The notes below the pieces were generated by a model. It saw only the letters and a list, made by a program, of their open reading frames with translations, made no database searches and was not told where the DNA came from. 64,000 nucleotides of DNA, from contig ML058467.1 of NCBI GenBank assembly GCA_003013855.2, positions 163,361 to 227,360 on the forward strand. The letters run 5' to 3'. The position numbers and the translations under genes are program-made. Source of the stretch: Liriodendron chinense. Taxonomy: Eukaryota > Streptophyta > Magnoliopsida > Magnoliales > Magnoliaceae. Positions within the stretch are counted from its first letter, which is position 1. Each line of letters begins with the position of its first letter. Shown piece by piece: positions 43,030 to 54,150 of this stretch.

Positions 43030-43560
43030 TGATGTAGAGAAAGAAGCCCCTAACGAAGGGCGTGGATTGAGCATATTCCTATCACAAATGGACTGGAAAA
43101 AATGAAGGAAAAGTGACAAACATTCTGCAAATTCCGATCACCTGACGGTTTCCTGATGGCTTTGGTCAGTCACCCAAAATTCAGTCGGATTGTAGACTTA
43201 GTCTCTAGACAGTTCTGAACAGTTTTGGTCGCCCGATGGTTTCCCGACAACTCAAGTCAATCACCCGACATGGCCCAACGGTCCAACGCGAACTTGTGTT
43301 ATTTTTCGCGATTTCTTTCATTTTTCGACTAGGATTCTTTTATTAGGATTTAGGATTTTGTTTTAGGCTATATAAGTCCTCTTAAACTTGTTGTTAATCA
43401 TATCTTGCATATTATTAATCAAAATTTTGACTATTATAATTTTTATCTCGTGGATTCGAGATTTTCCCTTGTGGATTCAAGGAAGCTCTGTTGAGGATTT
43501 CAGACTAATTATCCAGTGAGGAAGATGGCGATCGACCTTGCTATGTCCCCCCTTGCGTCA
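43030..43560 (+). repeat. 5' LTR of the 2.29-kb element
   Basis: Contains a promoter-like 'ggctatataagtcctctt' (43368-43385). Recognisably similar to the 3' LTR along its whole length but with many substitutions, so the insertion is not recent. Confidence 0.95.
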
Positions 43561-43599
43561 AGTGGTATCAGAGTAAGGAATTCCCTCTGGTTGATGTCT

Positions 43600-44135
43600 T
43601 TTTACAAAGGTTTGGATAACAATCCCATGGATGGTGTGCCAGGGATCTGTCCTCTCAAAGCGGTGGCTTTCGAGACGATGCTTGAGACTTACTGGCGGGA
43701 GAGTCGTCAAGCCATGAAAGAGCTATAGGCTAGATTCAACCATAAAATGAAAAAAATTAGATCGATTCATTGCTCATGACGATGATCTTCTTCCGGGATC
43801 CATTGGATTTTATGATCGGATGGATCGAAAAGATTGATCCTATAAGAGGACGATCGATCTCCTTAACTTCAATGGTCGAAGTCGTATCAATGAATAACTC
43901 TTTGAAGTTGAACGCTTCTTTGACTACATGCAAATTTTTGAAGACATCGGGAGGGTTCTAATCATGGCATACCATATGAAGGGCGGAGCTGTGGTTTGGT
44001 GGGAATCCGTTTAGCGCAGTTGGATGTAAGAAATGAAGGCGTCAATCTGTAGGTGGTCGCGATTAAAACGATGGTTATTATCATGATTTTGATATGATGT
44101 TGAAGATCTAGATGAGACGGAGTCACAATAGATCC
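43600..44135 (+). pseudogene. Ty3/gypsy gag fragment
   Basis: Across shifting frames the region gives NNPMDGVPG, FFDYMQIFEDI, AYHMKGGAVVWWES (43965-44009) and WSRLKRWLL. The MKGGAxxWW block is a hallmark of plant Ty3/gypsy gag. At least two frameshifts and several stops are present. Confidence 0.75.
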
Positions 44136-44200
44136 CTTGCCCCATCAGTAGCCTGTATGTCATCCCTGCGGAAACGAAAAGCATACCCGAAACTTTTAAA

Positions 44201-44671
44201 GTGGAAGGGCAGTATTTCGTAATTGTCAAGGATTTTGTCAAGGAAACTAATGATGGTGTGTTGGATCTTGATGAGTGTAATGAAGAATCGGATCGAGCAT
44301 TTGAAGCAAAGCCTACGGATGGTAGGCCTCAAGAAGATCAGGCATGTTTCGTGTCAGAGAATGCGGAATTGTCTCTTGATTCGTCTGTACCGGAAACATC
44401 GATCGAGGAGGATGTACAGGTGGTCATTCAGATCTCTGATGTGGATTTGGTACTCCCACATTTCGATGAGGAAGACATCAATCTGAATGACATTCCAAGT
44501 TCAAATAACCCCAATACTGAAATTTTTATACCCTCGACAGTTGAGGGTGAAGAAATCAAAACCATAGTGATCGAGTCCTTAATCGAGCAAACAGTGGATG
44601 TGGATCCCCTATATATCACCAACGATATAATACTGGGATTGTCAGAAGTCACGATATATTGTTGTGTTTGA
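44201..44671 (+). CDS. Acidic ORF inside the LTR element (~150 residues)
   Basis: Open for 156 codons: starts near VEGQYFVIVKDFVKE and is very rich in Glu, Asp, Ile and Val (DVDLVLPHFDEEDINLND). It lies where a gag-pol linker or post-gag region would be. No catalytic motif. It is probably the surviving part of the element's polyprotein rather than a host gene. Confidence 0.45.
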   Translation: MEGQYFVIVKDFVKETNDGVLDLDECNEESDRAFEAKPTDGRPQEDQACFVSENAELSLDSSVPETSIEEDVQVVIQISDVDLVLPHFDEEDINLNDIPSSNNPNTEIFIPSTVEGEEIKTIVIESLIEQTVDVDPLYITNDIILGLSEVTIYCCV

Positions 44672-44788
44672 TCCTTCTTCGACGTGCAAAGAAAAGGCAA
44701 ATAAACGAAGGCGTCCGAAGTTAAGCATGCATCATGGCTCGATTTCAACGCATAACTCAAGAATGAGTTATTTTGAAGTGAATGGGCC

Positions 44789-45319
44789 TGATGTAGAGTA
44801 AGAGCCCCCTGACGAAGGGCATGGATTGAGCATATTCCTATCACAAATGGACTAGAAAAAAAAATTAAAGAAAAGTGACAAAAATTCAGCAAATTTCGGT
44901 CACCCGACAGTTTTCTGACGGGTCTGGTTGATCGCCTGAAATTCAGCTAGATTGCATACTTACTCTCTGGATAGTTTTGGACAGTTTCGGTTTCCCAACG
45001 GTTTCCTTATAGTTTGGGTCGGTCACCCGAAAGCGCCCAACGGTCCTGTGCGAACTTGCGTGATTTTTCTTAATTTCTTTCCTTTTTTAACTAGGACTCT
45101 TTTATAAGAATTTAGAGTTTTATTTTATGCTATATAAGCCCTCTTAAACTCGTTGTTAATTATCTCTTTCATATTATTAATCAAAATTTTGACTTTTGTC
45201 GTCCTTTATCTCATGGATTCAAGATTAACCCTCATGGATTCAAGGAAGCTTCATGGATTCGGAGTAGTTATCCAGTGAGGAAGCTCTGATGATTAACCTT
45301 ACCACATCCCCCCGTGTCA
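44789..45319 (+). repeat. 3' LTR of the 2.29-kb element
   Basis: Direct repeat of 43030-43560. Ends 'ccccccgtgtca' against 'ccccccttgcgtca' in the 5' copy. Confidence 0.95.
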
Positions 45320-45419
45320 GTAAAAATGTTAACAAGTTGATCTTTTAAAGAAACATGAGAGGTAGTGATAAGACTAGTGGCAAGTTGCTCACGAATAATA
45401 TGGCAATCACGTTGTACAG

Positions 45420-45912
45420 TTGGAAAATTTTAGGCTAAATCATGGCATTGGGAATGCATATTTACAATTGCATCCCATAGTTCCCCAGTCATTTGGCTCT
45501 TCAATATTAAATCAATGAAAATTCTAAGTTGTATAAAATGAAGTAACCAAGTCATCATCATATAATCATCATTTATTAACCTTTCATAGGTCGAATCATT
45601 TACAATCACATGCTACCCATTTATTAATTGGGTTAAAAGGTACCCAAATTGATACATGTTGGTTCTATTAAAGAGGGTAAAAAAAATAAAAATTATGAAT
45701 GATAGAGATTAAATAGACATATAGAATTGAAGAGTTAAAGCATGCTACCGACATTGTTCGAAAAGATAGATTTGCTCTCACAAGGAAAAATCCTTGATGT
45801 ATTAGGTCTCAACAATTCTATCACCGAAATATAACAACTTTCCTTGATGATGGACGGCCATAATCAAGTGCACATATGATCACAACTACTACAAACTTGA
45901 GTTAGCCAGTAT
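45420..45912. other. Spacer between two LTR elements
   Basis: AT-rich, no gene recognised. The copia RNase H relic ends at its left side. Confidence 0.55.
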
Positions 45913-46552
45913 TGTTGAGGTGTGGAACCCGCACACTAGATTGCTGACCAGGAGGTGGTCAGGCACAAGGACGGTCCAGTGGATCGGGTGCCCAATACTC
46001 AGATAATTGAGACAGAGGTCTCTGGACTGTTTCTCAAATAGTCGGGCGCTCGACGGTCAAGTGGACCGGGCGCCCGATATTCGGGTGATTTCTCCTGTTT
46101 CTCACTAAACATATGCTGCATTGGCCGGGTGCCTGACCAAGCCTGACCATGTGCCAGACTGGCCGCGACTTGTTGTTCGGAGTTTCCTATTTTGAGTCCT
46201 ATTTTTGAGTTTTACTATATAAAGGGGTGTAATCGGGGATTAGGGCATGTGATTAGGGTTTCTATACATCCAAGGTGAGAAAGAGGCGAGAGGTTAGCAA
46301 AAATGGCCATCTTTGTACATGGGAGCATCGGAGAAGGTAAGTGTATTGCATGTAACTTTGTCTTCTTCATAGTGAAAGTTTGCACCATGGTTTTTTACCC
46401 TTGTTTGAGGTTTTTCTACGTAAAATATGTCTTGTGGTTTGTTGGTTTGCTTGGATTCTACTTCTATATTATATTTCTTCTTGTTTATCGTTTGTGGGTG
46501 AGATCGGAGATTGGATCTCGGTTCACTAGCATTGTTGGCGTGTTGCACAACA
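45913..46552 (+). repeat. 5' LTR of the copia element (640 bp)
   Basis: TGTTGAGGTG...GCACAACA. Contains 'actatataaaggggtgtaat' (TATATAAA, near 46215), the likely promoter. Confidence 0.95.
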
Positions 46553-46554
46553 AC

Positions 46555-46565
46555 TGGTATCAGAG
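46555..46565 (+). other. Primer-binding site of the copia element
   Basis: TGGTATCAGAG two bases after the 5' LTR, complementary to initiator tRNA-Met. Confidence 0.95.
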
Positions 46566-46599
46566 TTATTGGTTTAATTCAAGTGGGAGTGACGACGAA

Positions 46600-47330
46600 A
46601 GAAGGGAAGACTAGAATTGAGAAGTTTGATACAGATGGAGGATTATCTGTATCAGAAGCACCTCTATATTCCTCTAAAAAGGAAAAGAGAAGAAACTAGA
46701 GAAGATGACAGATGATGAATGGGCTTTAATGGATCGTAAGGTTTTAGGAACGATCCGACTCTCTTTGTCTAAGAGCGTCCCCTTAAATATATTCAAAGTA
46801 AAGACTACAAAAGAATTAATGCAAACTTTGTCTATGATGTATGAAAAACCCTCGGCGTCCAACAAGGTTCATCTTATGAAACGGCTATTTAACATGAAGA
46901 CGTCAGATGGTGGGGGCGTGGATGAACATCTAAACGAGTTCAATACAGTCATGAGCCAATTGGAATCCGTTGGCATTACTTTTGATGATGAGGTCAGGGC
47001 ACTATTGATCTTGTCCAATTTGCTAGACAGTTGGGATGGTTTGGTGATTGCCGTGAGCAATTCCTCAGGGTCTATGAAGTTGGAATTAAATGATGTTGTC
47101 GATCTAATTCTCAGCAAAGAATCTAGAAGGAAAGCATTGAGAGCTTCAGGGGATTCAGGGAATGCTCTAACATTGAAGGAAGAGGAAAATCTTCTAACAA
47201 AGGAGGCAATAAACACGGGCGTTCTAAGTCGAAAAATAAGTCTAAGGGACCGAAAGACAAGGACGGTGTTGGCATTGCGGGAATAAGGGGCACATGAAGC
47301 TTGATTGCAGGGTGCTTAGGAAATAAGAAG
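46600..47330 (+). pseudogene. Copia gag (UBN2 and zinc knuckle), frameshifted
   Basis: An early frame gives QMEDYLYQKHLYIPL. A second frame (46705-47286) gives DDEWALMDRKVLGTIRL, YEKPSASNKVHLMKRLF and LNEFNTVMSQL, the UBN2 gag core that assembles the virus-like particle. The CCHC zinc knuckle CWHCGNKGHMKLDC is encoded at 47267-47308 in yet another frame. So frameshifts lie near 46695 and between ~47200 and 47266. Confidence 0.93.
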
Positions 47331-47409
47331 GAAGTTCTCAAGATGGGAAGCATTCAATGAATCTATCTGAGGAAAGTGACGCAGAGGCGTTGATCTTATC
47401 TCTTGATGC

Positions 47410-47700
47410 GTGGAATGAGTCTTGAGTTGTAGACTCGGGTGCTTCGTTTCATTCCACTTCGTCAAAGAAAGTTCTTCGTGATTATATGTCAGGTGACTTC
47501 GGGAGAGTCTACCTAGGAGATGATGAGCCGTGCAGTATTGTTGGCAAGGGAGACGTTCACTTAAGTCAGAAAGATGGAATAACCTTGAAAATGAAGGATG
47601 TTAGACATGTATCGAGTTTGAGACGGAACTTAATCTCAGTGGGGCAGTTGACCGGTACCGGATATGTAACAATATTCACCAGTGATTCCTGAAATGTCAC
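47410..47700 (+). pseudogene. Copia protease
   Basis: VVDSGASFH with the aspartic protease triad DSG at 47432-47440, then GDVHLSQKDGITLKMKDV and LRRNLISVGQL. A TGA just before VVDSG and another at ~47690 interrupt the frame. Confidence 0.92.
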
Positions 47701-48730
47701 AAAAGGTGCCTTAGTGATATCTCGAAGTAAGAAGGAAGGTACTTTGTACATGACTTTTGGATCGTACAGTTCACTTGCAATCGCATCAACTGGAGTGAAC
47801 GGGCAGTTATGGCATCAGAGGTTGGGACACATGAGTGAAAAAGTGATGAAAGTGCTATTATCAAAAGGGAAGCTACCAGGGTTGAAGTCTATCGACCTGA
47901 AATTCTGCGAGGACTGCGTGTATGACAGGTAGAAGAAGGCAAGCTTCAAGAAAACAGGACGCGCTCCAAAGACACATCTGTTGGAGCTTGTATACACTGA
48001 TGTGTGGGGATCGGCACAAGTATTATCTCTTAGTGGCTTACATTGCTTTGTTTCCTTTATTGATGATGCTAGTAGAAAATTGTGGGTCTATTTCTTAAAG
48101 TACAAATCTGATGTATTCGATATATTTAAGAAGTGGAAAGTAATGGTAGAAAACGAGATATGTAAAATAATAAAATCTCTCAGATCGGATAATGGGAGAG
48201 AGTAATGTGATAAGAGGTTTGAGGAGTGTTATGCAGCAAATGGAATCAAACATCAGAAAATGATCTCAGAGACACCGCAACAAAATGGTGTGGCTGAGCG
48301 CATTAATAGGACCATTCTTAAGCGCGCCAGGAGCATGAGGTTACATGCAGGGTTGTCCAAGACCTTTTGAGGAGATGTTGTGAATACTGCCATATATCTC
48401 ATCAATAAAAGTCCCTCAGCACCATTGGATGGTGGGTTACTAGAAGAAATGTGGACTGGGAAAGAAGTGAAGGTTGCACATCTCAAAGTGTTCGGTTGCA
48501 CTTCATATGTTTACATTGATGCAGAGCACAGAAACAAGCTGGATGCGAAATCTACGAGGTGCACGTTTATAGGCTACGGGTAGCATGATTTTGGCTACCA
48601 GTTTTGGGACACTAAGAACCGAAAAATTATCAGAAGTAAGGACTTAGTCTTCAATGAGAAAGTGATGCACAAGGATAGTTTGCAGCAAAAGTAAAATAAG
48701 GCCGATGAGAAGGTATTCGTAGAGTTGAAA
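47701..48730 (+). pseudogene. Copia integrase
   Basis: HHCC zinc-binding region (LWHQRLGHMS ... CEDCVYD), then the catalytic core with Asp in YTDVWGS (GAT 47999-48001), Asp in FIDDASRKLWVYF and Glu in RSDNGRE (about 48180-48204), followed by GVAERINRTIL. Integrase inserts the cDNA into the genome. Stop codons interrupt after YDR, NGRE, KTF and GYG. Confidence 0.93.
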
Positions 48731-48899
48731 GAATTACCCGACACGGGTATTACAGTGCCACAGAATGATCATGCATTGGAGCATGATGAGGCAGAGCCGT
48801 AAACACCAGTTGTGAAGAGGTCTACTTGGGAGAGAAGACCCAAGGTCCGATACTCACCCTCCTTACATTATCTACTACTGACAGATAATGGTGAAGCAG

Positions 48900-49600
48900 A
48901 GTGTTTTGAATAGGCATTATGGTCAGATACACGGGTTAAGTGGGAGCAAGCTATGGATGATGAGATGGACTCTCTTGAGTCTAATCGTACGTGGGAGCTC
49001 ATCACTTTACTTAAGGGTAAAAAAACTCTTTATAACAAATGGGTTTAAAGTTTGAAAGAAGAGCACGATAGTTCGAAGCGATACAAGGCCAGACTGGTTG
49101 TGAAAGTTTTCCAACAAAAGGCAGGTATCGACTTCACTGAAATATTTTCACCAGTAGTCAAGATGTCCACGATTCGCATGGTCTTGAGTATAATGACTAC
49201 AGAGGACTTACATCTAGAACATCTAGATGTTAAGACAACCTTTCTTCATGGAGATCTTGAAGAAGAGATATATGCATCAGCCGACAGGATACATGACACC
49301 AAGAAAGGAGAACAAGGTGTGTAAACTGAAAAAGAGTCTATATGTCTTGAAGCAGGCCCCGAGGCAGTGGTACAAGAAATTCTATAGTTTCATGTCGGGA
49401 AACGGGTACAGGAGATGTCATGCAGACCACTGTTGCTACTTAAAGAAGTTTGATATCTCGTACATCATCCTTCTTCTATATGTTGATGATATACTTGTGG
49501 TCGGATCAAGTATAAATGACATCTCAGATTTCAAAAGACAATTGTCTAGAGAATTTTCCATGAAGGATTTAGGAGCTGCAAAATAAATCATAGGCTGAGG
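48900..49600 (+). pseudogene. Copia reverse transcriptase
   Basis: RYKARLVVKVFQQKAGIDF, TEIFSPVVKMSTIRMVLS and LDVKTTFLHGDLEEEIY in one frame to ~49275. After a frameshift, KLKKSLYVLKQAPRQWYKKF and the catalytic YVDD (49479-49490). Stops precede SLKEEH and follow GAAK. Confidence 0.94.
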
Positions 49601-49669
49601 ATAAAGTGTGATAGGGAAAACAATAAGTTAGTTTTGTCACAGGCAGAGTACATAACCAAGGTACTTGAT

Positions 49670-50434
49670 GGATTCAGTATGAGAGGTGCTAAGCTAGTTA
49701 GCATTCCATTAGCCAACCACTTCAAGCTTTCTAAGGAGTAAGGAACTAAGACGCAGGAGGAACGAGACTACATGGCTAAAGTCTCATACGCATCAGCTAT
49801 AGGGAGCCTCATGTATGCTATGGTTAGCACGAGACCAGATATTGCTCAAGCAGTGGGAGTTGTTAGCAGATTCATGAACAACCCCTAGAAGGAACATTGG
49901 AAAGCTGCGAAGTAGATCCTCGGATACTTGGTAGGTACTGTGGATGTAGGGTTGTGTTATGGAGAATTGAAAATCATGCTACAAGGCTACATCAACTCAA
50001 ATTTAGCAGGGGAAATCGACAGCAGAAGGAGTATTACAGGGTATGTCTTTACTCTGGGTAGTGCTACATGCAGTTGGGTCTCTCAGTTACAGAAGATAGT
50101 GTCTATCAGTACAATGGAAGCAGAGTATGTTGCAGCTACAGAAGCGTGTAAGGAGATGGTGTGGATGTAAGGTTTTATAAAAGAGTTGGGGAAGAAGCAA
50201 GCAGATTGCAAGCTGTACAGTGACAGTCAGAGTATAATACGCTTGGCTAAGAATTTAGCATTTCATTTAAGGACTAAGTATATTGATATCAGATATTACT
50301 TCATACGTTCGTTACTGGAAGATGGATCGATTGCTCTGGAGAAGATCCATACAAGTGAGAACCTTGCAGATATGTTGACCAAGGCGGTCACACGGAAGAA
50401 GCTGAAGCTATATTCAGTTTTGATTGGTGTTTAG
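49670..50434 (+). pseudogene. Copia RNase H
   Basis: Back in the original frame: YASAIGSLMYAMVSTRPDIA, GYVFTLGSATCSWVSQLQK, ISTMEAEYVAATEACKEM, then LYSDSQSIIRLAKN and LADMLTKAVTRKKL. It degrades the RNA strand during reverse transcription. Stops interrupt it at NNP(stop)KEHW, AK(stop)ILGYL and VWM(stop)GF. Confidence 0.93.
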
Positions 50435-50498
50435 GCTTGAAGACGGGGAGGTGGTGCACTCTGGATGTAGAAGATGAATGACTATGGTAATGTGTCTC

Positions 50499-50510
50499 CA
50501 AGTGGGAGAT
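50499..50510 (+). other. Polypurine tract
   Basis: 'caagtgggagat' immediately before the 3' LTR, the usual copia plus-strand primer (consensus near aagtgggaga). Confidence 0.8.
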
Positions 50511-51071
50511 TGTTGAGGTGTGGAGCTAGTACACCATATTGCTGACCAGGAGGTGGTCAGGCACCCGAACGGTCCAGTGGACTGGGCACCCGATATTCAG
50601 ATAATTGAGACAGAAGTCTCTGGATTGTTTCTCAAACAGTCAAGTGCCCGACGGTCAAGTGGATTGGGCGCCTGACCGACCGCAACTTGTTGTGCGGAGT
50701 TTCCTATTTTGAGTCTTATTTTCGGGTTTTACTAAATAAAGGGGTGTAATCGGGGATTAGGGCATGACATTAGGGTTTCTATACGTCCAAGGTGAGAAAG
50801 AGGAGAGAGGTTAGTAAAAAGGGCCATCTTTGTACATGGGAGCATCGGAGAAGGTAAGTGTATTGCTTGTAATTTTGTCTTATTTGTAGTGAAAATTTGC
50901 ACCATGGTTTTTTTTACCCTTGTTTGTGGTTTTTCCACGTAAAATCTGTCTAGTAGTTTGTTAGTTTGCCTGGATTCTACTTTTAGATTATATTTCTTCT
51001 TGTTTATCGTTTATGAGTGAGGCCGGAGATTGGATCTCGGTTCACCAGCATTGTTGGCGTGCTACGCAACA
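50511..51071 (+). repeat. 3' LTR of the copia element (561 bp)
   Basis: TGTTGAGGTG...GCAACA. It matches the 5' LTR but lacks about 80 bp present at 46072-46165 in that copy, between 'gtcaagtgga' and 'ccgcaacttg'. Confidence 0.95.
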
Positions 51072-51668
51072 AGCCACCAATAGGATCAGGAAAGGAGTAG
51101 AGAAGAGCAGGAGAAAAGAAATGAGAAAACACCAATCCTACGGCAACAACAGCCTGTCGCGTGCGTGCGAAGTTGCTACGAAGGCGTACTCTTATTTTTC
51201 AATACAAACTACCATTGAAGGGACCTAATGTAAATGCTTTCTTATTGCACTTCCTATTCGATGTGGGATTAAACGATCTCTATAAAACAAACAGGATAGC
51301 CAACACTATAAGAAGAAAAAAAAAAGAAGGAAATCTAATTCTTTCCTTATTTTAAATCCCATTTTTTCTAAGAATGCCCATGCCTGCCCGTGTCGGGTGT
51401 GGGGAGGGTCATCACCACATATGGGGCCGCCACTACATGGCTATTTTCTTAATCATGCTCAGAAATTACTTAAACCCTACCAACACCCATTTAGCTACAC
51501 CAATACTTACCCGTGTGGGGCTGGACTCAGGTACTCGATTTTCAGCTTTCCAAACAGGCTGTCACCACATGGCCAGAGAAATTACAGAGCAAACTCCTGA
51601 AAAATGACTTGACTGTTTGCTATCAAAAGGAGATTCGATTCCAACTCCAAAAATGCGTATTGTGTATC
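51072..51668. other. Spacer between the copia element and the next LTR
   Basis: No gene recognised. A short duplication-like phrase 'cccgtgtcggg'/'cccgtgtggggc' occurs at 51387 and 51509. Confidence 0.55.
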
Positions 51669-53177
51669 TGTGGACCCTCGCCAATTTTTCCGCGCTCCCA
51701 CACGACGTCGTTCTCCCTTTCCTTTCGGAAGAAGAAGAAGAAGAGGTGCGTGCGTGCGAAATCGCCGTTTGTGCCACTGGCTTGCCTCATTCTCGAGGGC
51801 TTCGTTTGGTTGTCGTATTGAGCTGGATGTGTTTAAGTGGATTTATATAAGACCAGAGTCGCCACTAGCCAGTTACTTCGAATCTACAGTCGGCTAGACC
51901 CTGTAGAAACGTTAGAGAAGGGAATCCGAAGATTCATTCCTCTAAAATGACTCCTGTTGATCTGCGGTCAGAGATTCAAGGTAAGGGATCACGGTTACAG
52001 GGTGGGAAGAGGTTAAGCACCCCACACACTGCCCGTACCGAAGTACGGTCTCTACTTCACAGAATCGATCGAATATTTGAAAGTCTAGTTTAATCCTCGT
52101 ATATTCTCATGGATGACATGATGCATGAATGCGGGTCTGAACAGTAAGAGTTTCTGATGGGCAGGTTCCAACAACGGGCAAGCCCAGAGCATACGCTCGA
52201 ACTGACAGGTGCTTAATATAAAGACATATGCATGTGTGCTTGAGTAATCAAGGTGTTTTATGGTGAAGCATGAATGCAGGTCTGAACAGTAAGAGTTTCT
52301 GATGGGCAGGTTCTAACAACGGGCAAGCCCAGAGCATACGCTCGAACTGACAGGTGCTTTATGCGAGATGCATGCGGTGTGTTTGAATAATCAAAGTGTT
52401 TGCAGTGAAGCAGGGGGGTTGGAAGAAAAGTAAATGTTGCACTTATGCTAGATGCAAATGAGATGATGCTGGAAAAGAGTAGCTGAGTGGACGGAGGTGT
52501 CGCAAGGGGTTGGCTGCGAGTGGCTGGATCAAGACTTGGATGGCTTGGGAGGCTTGGACCAGTGGTCAGGCTGGGCTGGACCAGGGCTGGGCTCTCCTCA
52601 CTCGGGCTCTCCTTGGTGAAGGAATGGGCTAAAGGATGAAGGAGGGTGACTTAGACGGACGGGCTCTCTCTGGCTGAGTGGTCTGTTGAAATGAGAAGGG
52701 GAGGGGGGTATTTATAGCAGCGGACAATGGCAGATTGCGTAATTTTGTCCGGGCGGCCTGCCATGGGCCGCCCGTACGGCCGCTCCTCGGTTTCCAACGA
52801 GTACGGCAGTTCCCTCGGGGCTGCTGTTGGACTCGCTGGTCGACTCAGTGAGTTGACTCAGCGGGTCGACTCGGTGGTTTGACTCGACGGGTTGACTCGA
52901 CGGGTTGACTCGACGGGTTGACTCAGCGGGTTAACTCAGCGAGTTGACTCAATGAGTTTGACTTTTTTTTGGGGATTTTTTGACTGGACTTTTTTATGGG
53001 GGGTTTTTCAGGGTGGTGTTTAGGACTGGGTTGACTGGGTTCAGGCTTGAACTGGGCTATGGAATGGGGCTTACAAGGGTGAGTTTGGCTGAGTTTGGAC
53101 TTGGGATTTGGGGGTATGGTCCTCCGTTCAACCAGCTATCTCTATCAACAGTGTAGCCGAAGGTGGGGTGTCTACAG
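51669..53177 (+). repeat. 5' LTR of the PMD-carrying element
   Basis: TGTGGACCC...GTGTCTACA. It shares the TATATAA box (51844-51850), 'gagtcgccactag', 'ggttaagcacccc', a ~135-bp internal duplication and a gttgactc minisatellite with 6932-8427. A second TATA-like 'gtatttatagcagcgg' lies at 52709-52724. No initiator tRNA-Met primer site follows the LTR. Confidence 0.93.
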
Positions 53178-53239
53178 ATGCCCCTCTTTGGTAGAGGTTG
53201 CGTGCAACCGAATGCCAAAGCGAGTGGACACCCCACTTC

Positions 53240-54150
53240 TGACCCGGTCATTCATAGATCATGGTCTGAAATCTTTGCTTGCTTTTGCATCTGTGCCAGT
53301 TGATCGTTTGGAGATCGCTCACTTGCACATACCGCGAGAGTTTGGAGAAAACGTTACGATTGTCCCTGCAGTTTGCTGCAACCTGGGTACCCAATCGCAA
53401 CCCTTCCATTCCCGATCGGTACTAACATCGGAAAGGTACAGCAGAGCCTCTGCGTCGACAGTCTTACGAGGTTACTGACCCTGTGATTGATTGTATGTTT
53501 GATGTTTTCCCAGATCACTCCAGGAGTACTTGTTTCGCTTGACTGTTAAAGTGGTTAGACGCCCTGCGTCAGATAGTCTTACGGGATTCTACTACGCCGA
53601 CTTGGACTCAGTCAAGGTACTTCAGGCATCCACGCCTAGGTATGTGCGGGTGGGCTTTTCCACCCGATCTGCTGGTTTCGATGCTTAGTTTGCAATTCAT
53701 TCTTTCCTTGATTGTGGTCTGGAATCTTTGTTGTCCTTTGTATCTGAGTCAGTTGATTGTCTGGCAATTGATAACTCACACATACCGCGGGAGTTTGGAG
53801 AAAACGTTGCGATTGTCCCTGCAGTTTGCTGCAACCTGGGTACCCAATCGCAACCCTTCCATTCCCGATCGGTACTAACACCGGAAAGGTACAGCAGAGC
53901 CTCTGCGTCGACAGTCTTACGAGGATGCTGACCCTGAGACTGATTGTGTGATGTTTGATGTTTTCCCAGATCACTCCAGGAGTACTTGTTTCGCTTGACT
54001 GTCAAAGTGGTTAGACGCCCTGCGTCCGATAGTCTTACGGGATTCTACTACGCCGACTTGGACTCAGTCAAGGTACTTCAGGCATCCACGCCTAGGTATG
54101 TGCTGGTGAACTCTTTCCACCCAATCTGCTGATTTTGATACTTGGGTTAC
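53240..54150. repeat. ~453-bp tandem duplication in the internal region
   Basis: 'cataccgcgagagtttggag' at 53328 recurs at 53783, as do 'cctgcagtttgctgcaacct', 'gtacagcagagcctctgcgt' and 'actacgccgacttggactca'. Open frames on both strands occur in both copies and carry no family signature. Confidence 0.92.

Larger units (their letters stand above)
43030..45319 (+). mobile_element. Complete non-autonomous LTR element (2,290 bp)
   Basis: Two LTRs (43030-43560 and 44789-45319, 531 bp each) starting TGATGTAGAG and ending GTCA. A perfect 5-bp duplication gtaaa lies outside them (43025-43029, 45320-45324). The initiator tRNA-Met primer site TGGTATCAGAG is at 43563. The 1.2-kb internal region holds only gag debris and a linker ORF; protease, reverse transcriptase and integrase are absent. 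Such deletion derivatives move with enzymes supplied by full-length relatives. Confidence 0.95.
42930..45419 (-). pseudogene. Copia RNase H C-terminus, split by an LTR element
   Basis: On the minus strand, 45419 to 45320 reads DCHIIREQLATSLITTSHVS then DQLVNIFT. After skipping 43030-45319 and one target-duplication copy it continues with KVVPSFHLKNIIFKL and a degenerate YLFSSLRG (43029 to ~42930). This is the C-terminal end of a Ty1/copia RNase H domain. The reading frame is restored across the inserted element. The rest of the pol gene is missing. Confidence 0.85.
45913..51071 (+). mobile_element. Full-length dead Ty1/copia element (~5.16 kb)
   Basis: Two LTRs, an initiator tRNA-Met primer site, gag, protease, integrase, reverse transcriptase and RNase H in copia order, and a purine-rich tract before the 3' LTR. 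At least a dozen stop codons and several frameshifts disable it. Domain content resembles the TNT1-94-like copia group. 'agcca' precedes the 5' LTR by 4 nt (45904-45908) and follows the 3' LTR directly (51072-51076), an imperfect target duplication. Confidence 0.96.

Noticed and set aside
53178..53220. Search for an initiator tRNA-Met primer-binding site after the 51669-53177 LTR
   Set aside because: Only 'tttggtagaggttgcgtgc' is present, which does not match that tRNA; another tRNA may be used, so no site is annotated.
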